Shown: in pieces, positions 8,612 to 17,430 of the stretch | Position numbering within the stretch: the stretch's first letter is position 1 | How the letters are laid out: each line of letters starts with the position of its first letter | NCBI GenBank assembly: GCA_024642725.1 | Contig: JAHEAO010000025.1 | Coordinates: 1-41,694, forward strand | Length of the DNA: 41,694 nucleotides | Direction: 5' to 3' | Source of the DNA: Paracoccaceae bacterium | GTDB lineage: Bacteria; Pseudomonadota; Alphaproteobacteria; Rhodobacterales; Rhodobacteraceae | Made by a program: the position numbers and the translations under genes | The notes under the pieces: model-generated | Seen by the model: only the letters and a program-made list of their open reading frames with translations | The model's database searches: none | Told to the model about the DNA's origin: nothing

Positions 8612-8665
8612 CATCACTGAACTCCATCGGAATCAGGGTGACCCTTCGGGGGCCTTCCGGTGATG
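8612..8665 (+). ncRNA. Candidate structured leader of the rpmC operon
   Basis: CATCAC (8612-8617) pairs with GTGATG (8660-8665), and CGGAA (8628-8632) with TTCCG (8655-8659); the two 3' arms are contiguous. Inside, either GGG-TGA-CCC (8636-8644) or CCC-TTC-GGG (8642-8650) can form, so two inner states compete. The element lies just before the AAAGGA ribosome-binding site (8669-8674), where an r-protein-responsive switch would be expected. The pairing is read from sequence; the function is inference. Confidence 0.4.
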
Positions 8666-8684
8666 TTGAAAGGACGTTTGAGCC

Positions 8685-8885
8685 ATGAACGCTCAGGAAT
8701 TGAAAGAAAAGACGCCCGACCAGCTGCGTGATCAGCTTGTTGCGCTGAAGAAAGAGGCCTTCAACCTGCGATTCCAGCAGGCCACAGGCCAGCTCGAGAA
8801 CACCGCCCGCATGCGTGTCGTCCGTCGTGACGTTGCCCGTGTGAACACGGTGTTGAACCAAAAAGCCGCTGAAGCTGCGAAGTAA
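8685..8885 (+). CDS. rpmC: 50S ribosomal protein L29
   Basis: L29 lies next to L23 at the tunnel exit of the 50S subunit. The 66-aa product has normal length and shows [18 protein letters not shown] and the conserved [17 protein letters not shown] block. AAAGGA lies 10 nt before the ATG. It is the first gene of the second ribosomal operon, behind its own promoter and about 3.8 kb after rplP, which it would normally follow directly. Confidence 0.98.
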   Translation: MNAQELKEKTPDQLRDQLVALKKEAFNLRFQQATGQLENTARMRVVRRDVARVNTVLNQKAAEAAK

Positions 8886-8899
8886 AGGAGCCTTACGAA

Positions 8900-9130
8900 A
8901 TGCCCAAACGTATTCTGCAAGGCACCGTGACATCGAACGCCAACGAACAGACCGTTACCGTATCTGTCGAGCGCCGTTTCAAGCATCCGCTGCTGCACAA
9001 GACCGTCCGCAAGTCCAAGAAATACCGGGCCCACGACGAGAACAACACTTTCAACGTCGGTGACACCGTCCGTATCCAGGAATGTGCGCCGAAATCGAAA
9101 ACCAAGCGCTGGGAGGTTATCGCTTCCTAA
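8900..9130 (+). CDS. rpsQ: 30S ribosomal protein S17
   Basis: S17 is a primary 16S rRNA-binding protein of OB fold. The 76-aa product has the family start ([19 protein letters not shown]) and the [10 protein letters not shown] segment that contacts rRNA, and is of usual length. It lies 14 nt after rpmC with AAGGAG upstream. A 63-nt gap with hairpins follows before rplN. Confidence 0.98.
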   Translation: MPKRILQGTVTSNANEQTVTVSVERRFKHPLLHKTVRKSKKYRAHDENNTFNVGDTVRIQECAPKSKTKRWEVIAS

Positions 9131-9135
9131 GCGAC

Positions 9136-9180
9136 AACCTTCCGGTTTGATCGAAACCCTGGGGTCGTTACCCCAAAGGT
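9136..9180 (+). other. Hairpins in the rpsQ-rplN gap
   Basis: AACC-TTCC-GGTT (9136-9147) is followed by a hairpin with TGGGG (9160-9164) paired to CCCCA (9171-9175), extended by ACC (9156-9158) with GGT (9178-9180) across an internal loop. There is no T-run, so this is not an intrinsic terminator. It lies just upstream of the GGGAGAAA site of rplN and could modulate its translation or stabilise the mRNA. Confidence 0.4.
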
Positions 9181-9193
9181 CGGGAGAAACCAA

Positions 9194-9562
9194 ATGATCC
9201 AGATGCAGACCAATCTGGATGTGGCTGACAACTCCGGTGCTCGCCGGGTTCAGTGCATCAAGGTCCTGGGTGGTTCCCATCGCCGTTACGCCTCTGTTGG
9301 CGACATCATCGTGGTGTCGGTGAAGGAAGCCATTCCGCGTGGCCGTGTGAAGAAAGGGGACGTCCGCAAGGCCGTCGTCGTTCGCACCGCCAAGGAAGTC
9401 CGCCGTGAAGACGGCACCACGATCCGGTTCGACCGGAACGCTGCTGTCATCCTTAACAACGCGAACGAGCCAGTCGGCACCCGTATCTTCGGGCCGGTTG
9501 TGCGCGAGCTGCGGGCGAAGAACTTCATGAAAATCATCTCGCTTGCTCCGGAGGTGCTGTAA
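9194..9562 (+). CDS. rplN: 50S ribosomal protein L14
   Basis: L14 forms inter-subunit bridges with 16S rRNA. The 122-aa product begins [18 protein letters not shown] and carries the [20 protein letters not shown] and [11 protein letters not shown] blocks, all standard. GGGAGAAA precedes the ATG. Its stop overlaps the rplX start by one base (TAATG), so the two are probably translationally coupled. Confidence 0.98.
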   Translation: MIQMQTNLDVADNSGARRVQCIKVLGGSHRRYASVGDIIVVSVKEAIPRGRVKKGDVRKAVVVRTAKEVRREDGTTIRFDRNAAVILNNANEPVGTRIFGPVVRELRAKNFMKIISLAPEVL

Positions 9563-9867
9563 TGGCTGCCAAGCTTCGCAAAGGTGACAAGGTCGTCGTG
9601 CTGGCCGGCAAGGACAAGGGTACCACCGGTGAGATCACCGCAGTGATGCCGTCCAAGGGCAAAGCCGTCGTCGAAGGCGTGAACATCGCCATTCGTCACA
9701 CCAAACAGTCACAGACAAGTCAGGGTGGGCGCGTTCCGACCGCCGTGCCGATCGACCTGTCGAACCTCGCGCTGGTCGACAGCAAGGGCAAGGCAACGCG
9801 CGTCGGTTTCCGCATGGATGGCGACAAGAAGGTGCGTTTCGCCAAGACAACCGGGGAGGCCATCTGA
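9562..9867 (+). CDS. rplX: 50S ribosomal protein L24
   Basis: L24 is an assembly-initiating 50S protein. The 101-aa product shows the KOW motif ([22 protein letters not shown]) and the [14 protein letters not shown] segment. It begins on the last base of the rplN stop and ends on the first base of the rplE start (TGATG), giving single-base overlaps on both sides. Confidence 0.98.
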   Translation: MAAKLRKGDKVVVLAGKDKGTTGEITAVMPSKGKAVVEGVNIAIRHTKQSQTSQGGRVPTAVPIDLSNLALVDSKGKATRVGFRMDGDKKVRFAKTTGEAI

Positions 9868-10430
9868 TGCTGGACCAAGCCACTTATACGCCGCGCCTCA
9901 AGGCGCATTACAAAGATGTCGCTCGGGCCGCTCTGAAAGAAGAGTTCGGTTTCAAGAACGACATGCAGATCCCGCGTCTGGACAAGATCGTCCTGAACAT
10001 CGGCTGCGGCGCAGAAGCCGTGCGTGACACCAAGAAAGCCAAATCGGCACAGGCCGACCTGACCACCATCGCCGGTCAGCAGGCTGTCACCACCATCGCC
10101 AAGAAATCGATCGCTGGTTTCCGGGTGCGTGAAGAGATGCCGCTGGGCGCCAAGGTGACGCTGCGCGGCGACCGGATGTACGAATTCCTGGACCGCCTGG
10201 TTACCGTCGCCATGCCCCGCATCCGCGACTTCCGCGGCGTGTCTGGCAAATCGTTCGACGGTCGCGGCAACTATGCCATGGGCCTGAAAGAGCACATCGT
10301 GTTCCCCGAGATCAACTTCGACAAGGTCGACGAAGTCTGGGGAATGGACATCATCATCTGCACCACCGCGAAGACTGACGCGGAAGCGAAAGCGCTGTTG
10401 AAGCAATTCAACATGCCCTTCAACAGCTGA
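9867..10430 (+). CDS. rplE: 50S ribosomal protein L5
   Basis: L5 binds 5S rRNA and contacts P-site tRNA in the central protuberance. The 187-aa product has the usual length and shows [10 protein letters not shown], the [17 protein letters not shown] block and the [16 protein letters not shown] motif. In E. coli, S8 represses the spc operon by binding near the start of this gene; I saw no clear equivalent of that hairpin at this boundary. Confidence 0.98.
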   Translation: MLDQATYTPRLKAHYKDVARAALKEEFGFKNDMQIPRLDKIVLNIGCGAEAVRDTKKAKSAQADLTTIAGQQAVTTIAKKSIAGFRVREEMPLGAKVTLRGDRMYEFLDRLVTVAMPRIRDFRGVSGKSFDGRGNYAMGLKEHIVFPEINFDKVDEVWGMDIIICTTAKTDAEAKALLKQFNMPFNS

Positions 10431-10451
10431 TCGCGGAAGGAAGTTAGAGAT

Positions 10452-10757
10452 ATGGCAAAGAAATCCATGATCGAACGCGAAAAGAAGCGTGCCAAGCTGG
10501 TCGAGCAATATGCCGCCAAGCGTGCCGCGCTCAAGGAAATCGTGAACGATGAATCCAAGCCGATGGAAGAGCGGTTCCGCGCTTCCCTCAAGCTTGCAAA
10601 ACTGCCGCGCAATTCTTCGGCGACCCGGCTGCACAACCGCTGCCAGCTGACCGGTCGTCCGCATGCTTACTACCGTAAGCTGAAGGTGTCGCGGATCGCG
10701 CTGCGGGATCTCGGCTCTGCCGGTCAGATCCCCGGCCTTGTGAAATCCAGCTGGTAA
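10452..10757 (+). CDS. rpsN: 30S ribosomal protein S14, zinc-independent long form
   Basis: S14 helps assemble the 30S head. The 101-aa product is the long C-minus form: it lacks the paired CxxC motifs of zinc-binding S14 and has a single Cys in [17 protein letters not shown]. The C-terminus ([11 protein letters not shown]) is standard. GGAAGGAAG lies shortly upstream of the ATG, and rpsH begins 14 nt downstream. Confidence 0.98.
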   Translation: MAKKSMIEREKKRAKLVEQYAAKRAALKEIVNDESKPMEERFRASLKLAKLPRNSSATRLHNRCQLTGRPHAYYRKLKVSRIALRDLGSAGQIPGLVKSSW

Positions 10758-10771
10758 GGAGGGCATAGATT

Positions 10772-11164
10772 ATGAACGATCCTATCGGCGATATGCTCAC
10801 CCGGATCCGCAACGCGCAACTGCGCGGCAAATCCACCACCTCGACCCCGGCTTCCAAGCTGCGCGGCTGGGTTCTGGATGTGCTGGCGGACGAAGGCTAC
10901 ATTCGCGGCTATGAAAAATCGACCGGGGCCGATGGCCATCCGGCGTTTGAAATCAGCCTGAAATACTACGAAGGCACCCCTGTCATTCGCGAGCTCAAGC
11001 GGGTTTCCAAGCCCGGCCGCCGCGTTTACATGGGCGTCAAGGACATCCCATCGGTTCGTCAGGGCCTTGGTGTGTCGATCGTCTCGACGCCGAAGGGTGT
11101 CATGTCGGATGCAAGCGCACGCGCAGCCAATGTCGGCGGCGAAGTGCTCTGCACGATCTTCTAA
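10772..11164 (+). CDS. rpsH: 30S ribosomal protein S8
   Basis: S8 binds the central domain of 16S rRNA and in E. coli represses the spc operon. The 130-aa product begins [20 protein letters not shown] and ends with the conserved [23 protein letters not shown] consensus-like AAGGAGG precedes the start at good spacing. It is of family length. Confidence 0.98.
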   Translation: MNDPIGDMLTRIRNAQLRGKSTTSTPASKLRGWVLDVLADEGYIRGYEKSTGADGHPAFEISLKYYEGTPVIRELKRVSKPGRRVYMGVKDIPSVRQGLGVSIVSTPKGVMSDASARAANVGGEVLCTIF

Positions 11165-11174
11165 GGAGTTTGGT

Positions 11175-11708
11175 ATGTCTCGCATTGGTAAAAAACCGGT
11201 CGAGCTGCCGTCGGGGGTTTCGGCCACCGTCTCCGGCCAGACCGTCGAAGTAAAAGGGCCGAAAGGCTCGCGCAGCTTCACCGCAACTGACGATGTCACG
11301 ATCAAGACCGAGGACAACGCAATCACCGTTACGCCGCGCGGCACTTCCAAGCGCGCGCGCCAGCAGTGGGGCATGTCCCGTTCGATGGTGGAAAACCTTG
11401 TGACCGGCGTTTCGACCGGTTTCAAGAAAGAGCTTGAAATCAACGGCGTTGGCTACCGCGCGAACATTCAGGGCACGACCCTGAAACTGTCGCTTGGCTA
11501 CAGCCACGAAGTGAACTTCGAAGTGCCCGAGGGCGTGACCGTCACATCCCCGAAGCAGACCGAAATCGTTGTGGAAGGTATCGACCAGCAGCTTGTTGGC
11601 CAGGTCGCGGCGAATATCCGCGAATGGCGTAAGCCGGAGCCCTACAAGGGCAAGGGCATCAAGTACAAGGACGAGTACATCTTCCGCAAAGAAGGCAAGA
11701 AGAAGTAA
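11175..11708 (+). CDS. rplF: 50S ribosomal protein L6
   Basis: L6 lies near the factor-binding region of the 50S subunit. I start at ATG 11175 ([12 protein letters not shown]), giving the usual 177 aa with TAAGGAG just upstream; the longer frame from 11067 would overlap rpsH heavily and adds unrelated sequence. The C-terminal [16 protein letters not shown] block is conserved. Spacing to rpsH is 10 nt and to rplR 11 nt. Confidence 0.98.
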   Translation: MSRIGKKPVELPSGVSATVSGQTVEVKGPKGSRSFTATDDVTIKTEDNAITVTPRGTSKRARQQWGMSRSMVENLVTGVSTGFKKELEINGVGYRANIQGTTLKLSLGYSHEVNFEVPEGVTVTSPKQTEIVVEGIDQQLVGQVAANIREWRKPEPYKGKGIKYKDEYIFRKEGKKK

Positions 11709-11719
11709 GGATCGCAAAA

Positions 11720-12079
11720 ATGGCAAACAGCAAAAGAACCCTGTTTCTGAAGCGCCGCCTGCGCGTCCGGAACAAGCTGCGGAAAATGGCAGACGGGCGC
11801 GCCCGCCTGTCCGTCCACCGCTCGAACAAGAACATCAGCGTTCAGCTGATCGACGATGTGAACGGCGTCACGCTGGCATCTGCTTCCACGCTGGAAAAAG
11901 ATTTTGGCGTTGTCGGCAAGAACAACATCGAAGCCGCCGCCAAGATTGGCGCGGCGATCGCGGAGCGCGCAAAGAAGGCCAAAGTGACCGAATGCTATTT
12001 CGATCGCGGTGGCTTCCTCTTTCACGGCAGCGTCAAGGCTTTGGCCGACGCAGCGCGTGAAGGCGGCCTGAAGTTCTAA
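11720..12079 (+). CDS. rplR: 50S ribosomal protein L18
   Basis: L18 binds 5S rRNA with L5. The 119-aa product shows [18 protein letters not shown], the [11 protein letters not shown] region and the closing [20 protein letters not shown] block, all typical. It begins 11 nt after rplF (TAAGGATCGC upstream), and rpsE follows 10 nt later behind AAGGAGA. Confidence 0.98.
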   Translation: MANSKRTLFLKRRLRVRNKLRKMADGRARLSVHRSNKNISVQLIDDVNGVTLASASTLEKDFGVVGKNNIEAAAKIGAAIAERAKKAKVTECYFDRGGFLFHGSVKALADAAREGGLKF

Positions 12080-12089
12080 GGAGACGATA

Positions 12090-12662
12090 ATGGCAAGAGA
12101 ACCAAATCAAAGGGGCGGCCGTCGCGACCGCGAGGAGACCCCGGAATTCGCCGATCGTCTTGTAGCGATCAACCGTGTGTCCAAGACCGTGAAGGGTGGT
12201 AAGCGCTTCGGCTTTGCAGCTCTCGTGGTTGTGGGTGACCAGAAGGGCCGCGTCGGGTTTGGCAAAGGTAAAGCCAAGGAAGTTCCCGAGGCGATCCGCA
12301 AGGCCACCGAACAGGCCAAGCGTCAGATGATCCGCGTTCAGCTGCGCGAAGGTCGCACGCTGCACCACGATATCGACGGTCGCCATGGCGCCGGTCGCGT
12401 CGTGATGCGTCAGGCTCCGGCCGGTACCGGCATCATCGCAGGTGGCCCGATGCGCGCCATCTTCGAAATGCTGGGCGTTCAGGACGTTGTTGCAAAGTCG
12501 TTGGGGTCGCAGAACCCTTACAACATGATCCGCGCCACGATGGACGGGTTGCAGAAGGAATCGAGCCCGCGTTCGGTCGCGCAGCGTCGCGGCAAGAAAG
12601 TGGCCGACATCCTGAAGAAGCCTGAAACCGAAGCGGTGGAAACCGCCGAAGCAGACGCGTAA
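12090..12662 (+). CDS. rpsE: 30S ribosomal protein S5
   Basis: S5 lies at the mRNA entry and is involved in decoding accuracy. The product is 190 aa. It contains the double-stranded-RNA-binding-like region ([20 protein letters not shown]), the [15 protein letters not shown] loop and the [15 protein letters not shown] motif. A short acidic C-terminal tail ([12 protein letters not shown]) extends beyond the E. coli protein, as is common in alphaproteobacteria. Confidence 0.98.
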   Translation: MAREPNQRGGRRDREETPEFADRLVAINRVSKTVKGGKRFGFAALVVVGDQKGRVGFGKGKAKEVPEAIRKATEQAKRQMIRVQLREGRTLHHDIDGRHGAGRVVMRQAPAGTGIIAGGPMRAIFEMLGVQDVVAKSLGSQNPYNMIRATMDGLQKESSPRSVAQRRGKKVADILKKPETEAVETAEADA

Positions 12663-12674
12663 GGAACCCGGATC

Positions 12675-12866
12675 ATGGCCAAGAAAACCATCGTCGTGAA
12701 GCAGATCGGTTCCCCGATCCGCCGCCCCGCCGTTCAGCGTGCCACGCTGAAGGGCCTCGGGCTGAACAAGATGCACCGCACCCGCGAACTGGAAGACACG
12801 CCTTCCGTGCGCGGCATGGTGAACTCGATCCCGCATCTGGTCGAGATCGTCGAAGAGCGCGGCTAA
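12675..12866 (+). CDS. rpmD: 50S ribosomal protein L30
   Basis: L30 is a small 50S protein. The 63-aa product shows [26 protein letters not shown], the family signature. AAGGAA precedes the ATG. It is the last gene before the second break in the ribosomal cluster: a strong terminator follows 26 nt after its stop, and rplO is separated from it by a zinc-protein gene. Confidence 0.97.
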   Translation: MAKKTIVVKQIGSPIRRPAVQRATLKGLGLNKMHRTRELEDTPSVRGMVNSIPHLVEIVEERG

Positions 12867-12892
12867 GCGCCTTTCGATAGCAAGGACATTTG

Positions 12893-12927
12893 GGAACGCC
12901 TCGGGAAACCGGGGCGTTTCTTTTTTT
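12893..12927 (+). terminator. Rho-independent terminator after rpmD
   Basis: The stem pairs 12893-12904 with 12909-12920 around a GAAA tetraloop; the core AACGCC (12895-12900) pairs with GGCGTT (12913-12918), with two G-T wobbles. Seven T residues (12921-12927) follow. This should end most transcripts of the rpmC-rpmD operon. Confidence 0.93.
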
Positions 12928-13024
12928 CAGGCCAGATGTGCTACACTGCCCTTGGGCTTTGGCGTATTTCTGTGAGTCTGTGACGGGCACCTCCGTCGCG
13001 CCAAAGCGTATCAAGGGGGGTTAA

Positions 13025-13465
13025 ATGTCTGATAAACTCAAGGGCGGCTGCGCCCATGTCCATACCAAGACGGCCCATGGGCCGATCGACAACCACACCT
13101 GCCACTGTTCCGTCTGCAAATCGGTCACCGGTCAGCCGACGACGCATGTGGCTTTCTACAATTACAAGGACGTTTTGGTCGACAACGAGGCCGGGCTGAA
13201 GCGCCAGCCGTTCAACGCCAAGAACCCGGATGGCCCGCTGGAGCTGTGCACCTGCGCCGAATGCGGCCAGCCGATCATGCTGGACGACAAGCAGCACCGG
13301 ATCCGGGTGATCGTGCCCAACCTGATGGGCTATGACGCCACGACGTTCCCTGCAGCGACCTATCACGCCTTCTACGATCCCGCGACCGGGGTGCCGCGAC
13401 CGAACGACGGGCGTCCGGTGGAAGCGGCGTTGAGGCCGGAGTTTGTCTGGCCGAAGGGATCCTGA
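13025..13465 (+). CDS. GFA/CENP-V family zinc protein
   Basis: A 146-aa protein of the family named after glutathione-dependent formaldehyde-activating enzyme, also called CENP-V/GFA. The conserved zinc-binding cysteines are visible: a GGC near the N-terminus, CHCSVCKSVTG (about residues 36-46) and CTCAECGQPI (about 79-88). Family members bind zinc structurally and may use glutathione, but most have no proven enzyme activity, so no reaction is assigned. AAGGGGGG lies just upstream of the ATG. The gene sits alone between rpmD and rplO, bounded by the rpmD terminator and the rplO promoter. I found no convincing promoter of its own in the 97 nt upstream. Confidence 0.85.
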   Translation: MSDKLKGGCAHVHTKTAHGPIDNHTCHCSVCKSVTGQPTTHVAFYNYKDVLVDNEAGLKRQPFNAKNPDGPLELCTCAECGQPIMLDDKQHRIRVIVPNLMGYDATTFPAATYHAFYDPATGVPRPNDGRPVEAALRPEFVWPKGS

Positions 13466-13773
13466 CGGCACCACGCGGCGAGACATGGGCCTTTGGGGAC
13501 CGGGGCGTTCTTGTTGCCCTTGACCCCATTGGTCGGTCCGTGACGCGGTGCACTGGGCTGCGCTGAGCTGACGCCATCGGGCAGGGGGTCTTGAGACGTC
13601 GCTTTGGGGCAAGGTCCAACTCACTGGCGGGCCCAGACCCGACACCCCTTGATCCCGCCCGCACCTTCCCCTATACGCCCCCGGTGGTCCTCTCGGGCCT
13701 CAGAATCAATGAAGAAACGCCGTGGTTGGCCGCTCCCGTCGCTGGGGGTCATATCCGGCAAAGGAGAAGCGAC
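13466..13773. other. Gene-free stretch upstream of rplO
   Basis: The 308 nt between the GFA-family gene and rplO contain the rplO promoter (13649-13677) and an untranslated leader of about 90 nt. No gene is visible: the frame that reads through from 13591 into rplO lacks a ribosome-binding site and resembles no L15 N-terminus. I saw no clear terminator for the GFA gene. Confidence 0.6.
13649..13677 (+). promoter_or_regulatory. Sigma-70 type promoter for rplO-secY-adk
   Basis: TTGATC (13649-13654), a 17-nt C-rich spacer, then TATACG (13672-13677). The layout and -10 box match the rpmC promoter (TTGCCA-N17-TATACG). It restarts ribosomal transcription after the rpmD terminator. Confidence 0.7.
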
Positions 13774-14247
13774 ATGAAACTGCATGAATTAGCCGATAAC
13801 GAAGGCGCAACCAAGAAGCGGATGCGCGTTGGCCGTGGTCCAGGCTCGGGCAAGGGCAAGACCGCCGGTCGTGGTATCAAGGGTCAGAAGTCCCGTTCGG
13901 GTGTGGCGATCAACGCCTATGAGGGCGGCCAGATGCCGCTCTACCAGCGTCTGCCCAAGCGTGGCTTCAACAAGCCGAACCAGAAGAAATACGCGGTTGT
14001 GAACCTCGGTCTTCTGCAGAAGTTCATCGACGCCAAGAAGCTCGATATCAAGAAAGACATCACCGAGGACGTTCTGGTTGAAACCGGCATCGTCCGCCGC
14101 AAGCTGGACGGCGTGCGCGTGCTGGCCAAGGGCGAGTTTTCCGCCAAGGTCAAGCTGGCTGTCACCGGCGCGTCCAAATCGGCCGTGGCTGCGGTTGAAA
14201 AGGCTGGCGGCTCGCTGACGGTCACGACAGCGTCGGCCGCCGAATAA
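13774..14247 (+). CDS. rplO: 50S ribosomal protein L15
   Basis: L15 is a late-assembly 50S protein. ATG 13774 ([20 protein letters not shown]) with AAGGAG 7 nt upstream gives 157 aa, the family size. The Gly/Lys-rich N-terminal arm ([15 protein letters not shown]) and [17 protein letters not shown] block are diagnostic. It opens the third ribosomal transcript from its own promoter; a GC-rich hairpin separates it from secY. Confidence 0.97.
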   Translation: MKLHELADNEGATKKRMRVGRGPGSGKGKTAGRGIKGQKSRSGVAINAYEGGQMPLYQRLPKRGFNKPNQKKYAVVNLGLLQKFIDAKKLDIKKDITEDVLVETGIVRRKLDGVRVLAKGEFSAKVKLAVTGASKSAVAAVEKAGGSLTVTTASAAE

Positions 14248-14298
14248 AGGGTTGTGGGCAGTCCGATGGCTGCTTACATCCTTTCCTAGTTTTCATGG

Positions 14299-14331
14299 CG
14301 CCGCCGACCGGGAAACGGTTCGGCGGCGTTT
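14299..14331 (+). terminator. GC-rich hairpin between rplO and secY, possible attenuator
   Basis: CGCCGCCG (14299-14306) pairs with CGGCGGCG (14321-14328) and continues as ACCG (14307-14310) with CGGT (14316-14319) around a GGAAA loop, with one bulged T at 14320. TTT follows. The stem is very stable but the T-run is short, so partial termination that lowers secY relative to rplO is plausible. Confidence 0.5.
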
Positions 14332-14350
14332 GCGCGAAAGAGAGACCTGA

Positions 14351-15702
<1,352 letters not shown>

Positions 15703-15706
<4 letters not shown>

Positions 15707-16344
15707 ACATCATCCTGCTCGGGCCTCCGGGCGCGGGAAAAGGGACGCAAGCCCGCATTCTCGTGGACGGACGCAACATGATCCAGCTGTCGACCGGCGA
15801 CATGCTGCGCGAGGCCCGCAGTTCGGGCACCGAAATGGGCAACCGCGTGGCCGCGGTCATGGACCGTGGCGACCTTGTGACCGATGAGATCGTGATCGGT
15901 CTGATCGAAGAGAAGCTGCAGGGCGACAAACAGGGCGGGTTCATCTTCGACGGTTTCCCCCGCACGCTGGCGCAGGCCGACGCGCTGGGCGCGCTTCTGG
16001 AAAAGACCGGCGAGGCGCTGGACGCCGTCGTCGAGATGCGCGTCGACGACGAGGCGCTGGTCGCCCGTATCACCGCAAGGTCCACCTGCGGCGACTGCGG
16101 CGAGGTCTATAACGACCTGACCAAGCCGATCCCGGCGGATGGCAAATGTTCCAATTGCGGTGGCACGACCTTCAAGCGCCGCGCCGATGACAATGCGGAA
16201 AGCCTGAAGCAGCGGCTGATGGAATATTACAAGAAGACCAGCCCTCTGATCGGCTATTACTATGCCAAGGGCGATCTTAAATCGGTCGACGGGCTGGGTG
16301 AGATCGACGAGGTTGCGGGACGCATCGCCAAGGCGCTCGGCTAA
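15703..16344 (+). CDS. adk: Adenylate kinase, zinc-binding LID type
   Basis: Adenylate kinase interconverts ATP + AMP and 2 ADP. I start at ATG 15703 ([17 protein letters not shown]), overlapping the secY stop, which gives 213 aa; a longer frame within secY is unsupported. The P-loop GPPGAGKGT, the DGFPRT AMP-binding motif and an LID domain with four cysteines (CGDC...CSNC) are visible, so a structural zinc is expected. Pairing with secY is common. Confidence 0.97.
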
Positions 16345-16358
16345 TCGGCCCCGCCCCC

Positions 16359-16387
16359 TTGACGGTCCGGGCAGAACCCCGTATTGC
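16359..16387 (+). promoter_or_regulatory. Promoter for rpsM-rpsK
   Basis: TTGACG (16359-16364), 17-nt spacer, TATTGC (16382-16387), 14 nt downstream of the adk stop. Predicted transcription starts near 16394, leaving a leader of about 150 nt before rpsM. Confidence 0.6.
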
Positions 16388-16393
16388 ACCGCA

Positions 16394-16522
16394 TCCCGAA
16401 AGGGAATCGGTGTGAAACCGGGGTCGCGCCCCGTTCATATCAGACTGAATTCAGCGTGACCCGCAGGTTGAGAGAAACCGGCGGGTTTCCGTTGTGAAAA
16501 AAGGTTCCGGAACTACGGAACC
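16394..16522 (+). ncRNA. Candidate structured leader of rpsM
   Basis: The leader folds into successive hairpins: TCCC-GAAA-GGGA (16394-16405), CGGT/ACCG (16408-16420) or, competing with it, CGGGG/CCCCG (16419-16433), ACCCGC/GCGGGT with inner GGTT/AACC (16459-16486), and GGTTCCG/CGGAACC (16503-16522) just before the AAGGAAAG ribosome-binding site. In enterobacteria the rpsM (alpha) operon leader is the S4 target; here rpsD is not in the cluster and the fold is not obviously the same. Function inferred. Confidence 0.45.
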
Positions 16523-16543
16523 GCAACGAAAAGGAAAGCACAC

Positions 16544-16912
16544 GTGGCACGTATCGCCGGCGTAAACATCCCGACTGCAAAGCGGGTTCCAATCGCCCTT
16601 ACCTACATCACCGGAATCGGTCCCGCGACCGCCAAGACCATCTGCGACGCCGTCGGCATCGACCTGACCCGCCGGGTCAACGAACTGTCGGACGCAGAAG
16701 TTCTGGCCATCCGCGAGCATATCGACGCAAACGTCACAGTCGAAGGCGACCTTCGCCGTGAGACTCAGATGAACATCAAGCGTCTGATGGACCTTGGCTG
16801 CTACCGCGGCCTGCGTCATCGCCGTAACCTGCCCGTCCGCGGTCAGCGCACCCACACAAACGCACGCACCCGCAAAGGCCCCGCAAAGGCCATTGCCGGC
16901 AAGAAGAAATAA
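16544..16912 (+). CDS. rpsM: 30S ribosomal protein S13
   Basis: S13 bridges the 30S head to the 50S central protuberance and touches P-site tRNA. The 122-aa product ([18 protein letters not shown]...) starts at GTG 16544, unlike the ATG starts of the other ribosomal genes; AAGGAAAG lies just upstream and the sequence from this codon matches the family N-terminus. The C-terminal [13 protein letters not shown] is standard. The 199-nt leader upstream is highly structured. Confidence 0.97.
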   Translation: MARIAGVNIPTAKRVPIALTYITGIGPATAKTICDAVGIDLTRRVNELSDAEVLAIREHIDANVTVEGDLRRETQMNIKRLMDLGCYRGLRHRRNLPVRGQRTHTNARTRKGPAKAIAGKKK

Positions 16913-16925
16913 GGGGGTCTGACCA

Positions 16926-17315
16926 ATGGCACGCGATAAGACTCGTATTAAGCGCAAAGAGCGCAAGAACATCGCCGCTGGTGTTGCGCATGTGAACTCT
17001 TCGTTCAACAACACCAAGATCCTGATCTCTGACGTACAGGGCAACGCAATTGCCTGGTCGTCGGCTGGCACCATGGGTTTCAAGGGCTCGCGGAAATCCA
17101 CCCCCTACGCCGCACAGATGGCGGCAGAGGACTGCGCCCGCAAAGCTCAGGAACACGGCGTCAAGACGCTTGAGGTTGAAGTTCAGGGCCCCGGTTCGGG
17201 TCGTGAATCCGCCCTGCGCGCCCTGGCTGCTGTCGGACTGAACATCACCTCGATCCGTGATGTCACCCCGATGGCCCACAATGGCTGCCGCCCGCCGAAG
17301 CGCCGCCGCGTCTGA
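16926..17315 (+). CDS. rpsK: 30S ribosomal protein S11
   Basis: S11 lies in the 30S platform near the Shine-Dalgarno helix. The 129-aa product contains [16 protein letters not shown], the [15 protein letters not shown] region and the closing [16 protein letters not shown], all diagnostic. It follows rpsM by 13 nt. rpsD, which follows rpsK in enterobacteria, is absent; rpoA comes next, as usual in alphaproteobacteria. Confidence 0.98.
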   Translation: MARDKTRIKRKERKNIAAGVAHVNSSFNNTKILISDVQGNAIAWSSAGTMGFKGSRKSTPYAAQMAAEDCARKAQEHGVKTLEVEVQGPGSGRESALRALAAVGLNITSIRDVTPMAHNGCRPPKRRRV

Positions 17316-17328
17316 TTGAATTACCCCG

Positions 17329-17369
17329 ACCGGGCTGCGGTTCGCTGCGGCCCGGTATCGCTATTTTTT
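17329..17369 (+). terminator. Terminator-like hairpin between rpsK and rpoA
   Basis: ACCGGGC (17329-17335) pairs with GCCCGGT (17350-17356) around a 14-nt loop that can itself form a short inner stem. TATTTTTT ends 13 nt later, with the T-run at 17364-17369. The distance between stem and T-run makes efficiency uncertain. TTGAAC-N17-TACGGA (17368-17396) directly after it could be a weak rpoA promoter. Confidence 0.4.
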
Positions 17370-17430
17370 GAACCTCGGGTGTTCCCCGCTTACGGACATG
17401 GGCCTGGGAACTTGAATTGAGGAGACTCGC

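Larger units (their letters stand above)
8384..8684. other. Divergent intergenic region upstream of rpmC
   Basis: This 301-nt gap between the start of the Popeye-like gene and rpmC holds the rpmC promoter (8575-8603) and a structured leader (8612-8665), listed separately. The half nearest the Popeye-like gene (8384-8570) shows no obvious promoter pair or repeat. Confidence 0.6.
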
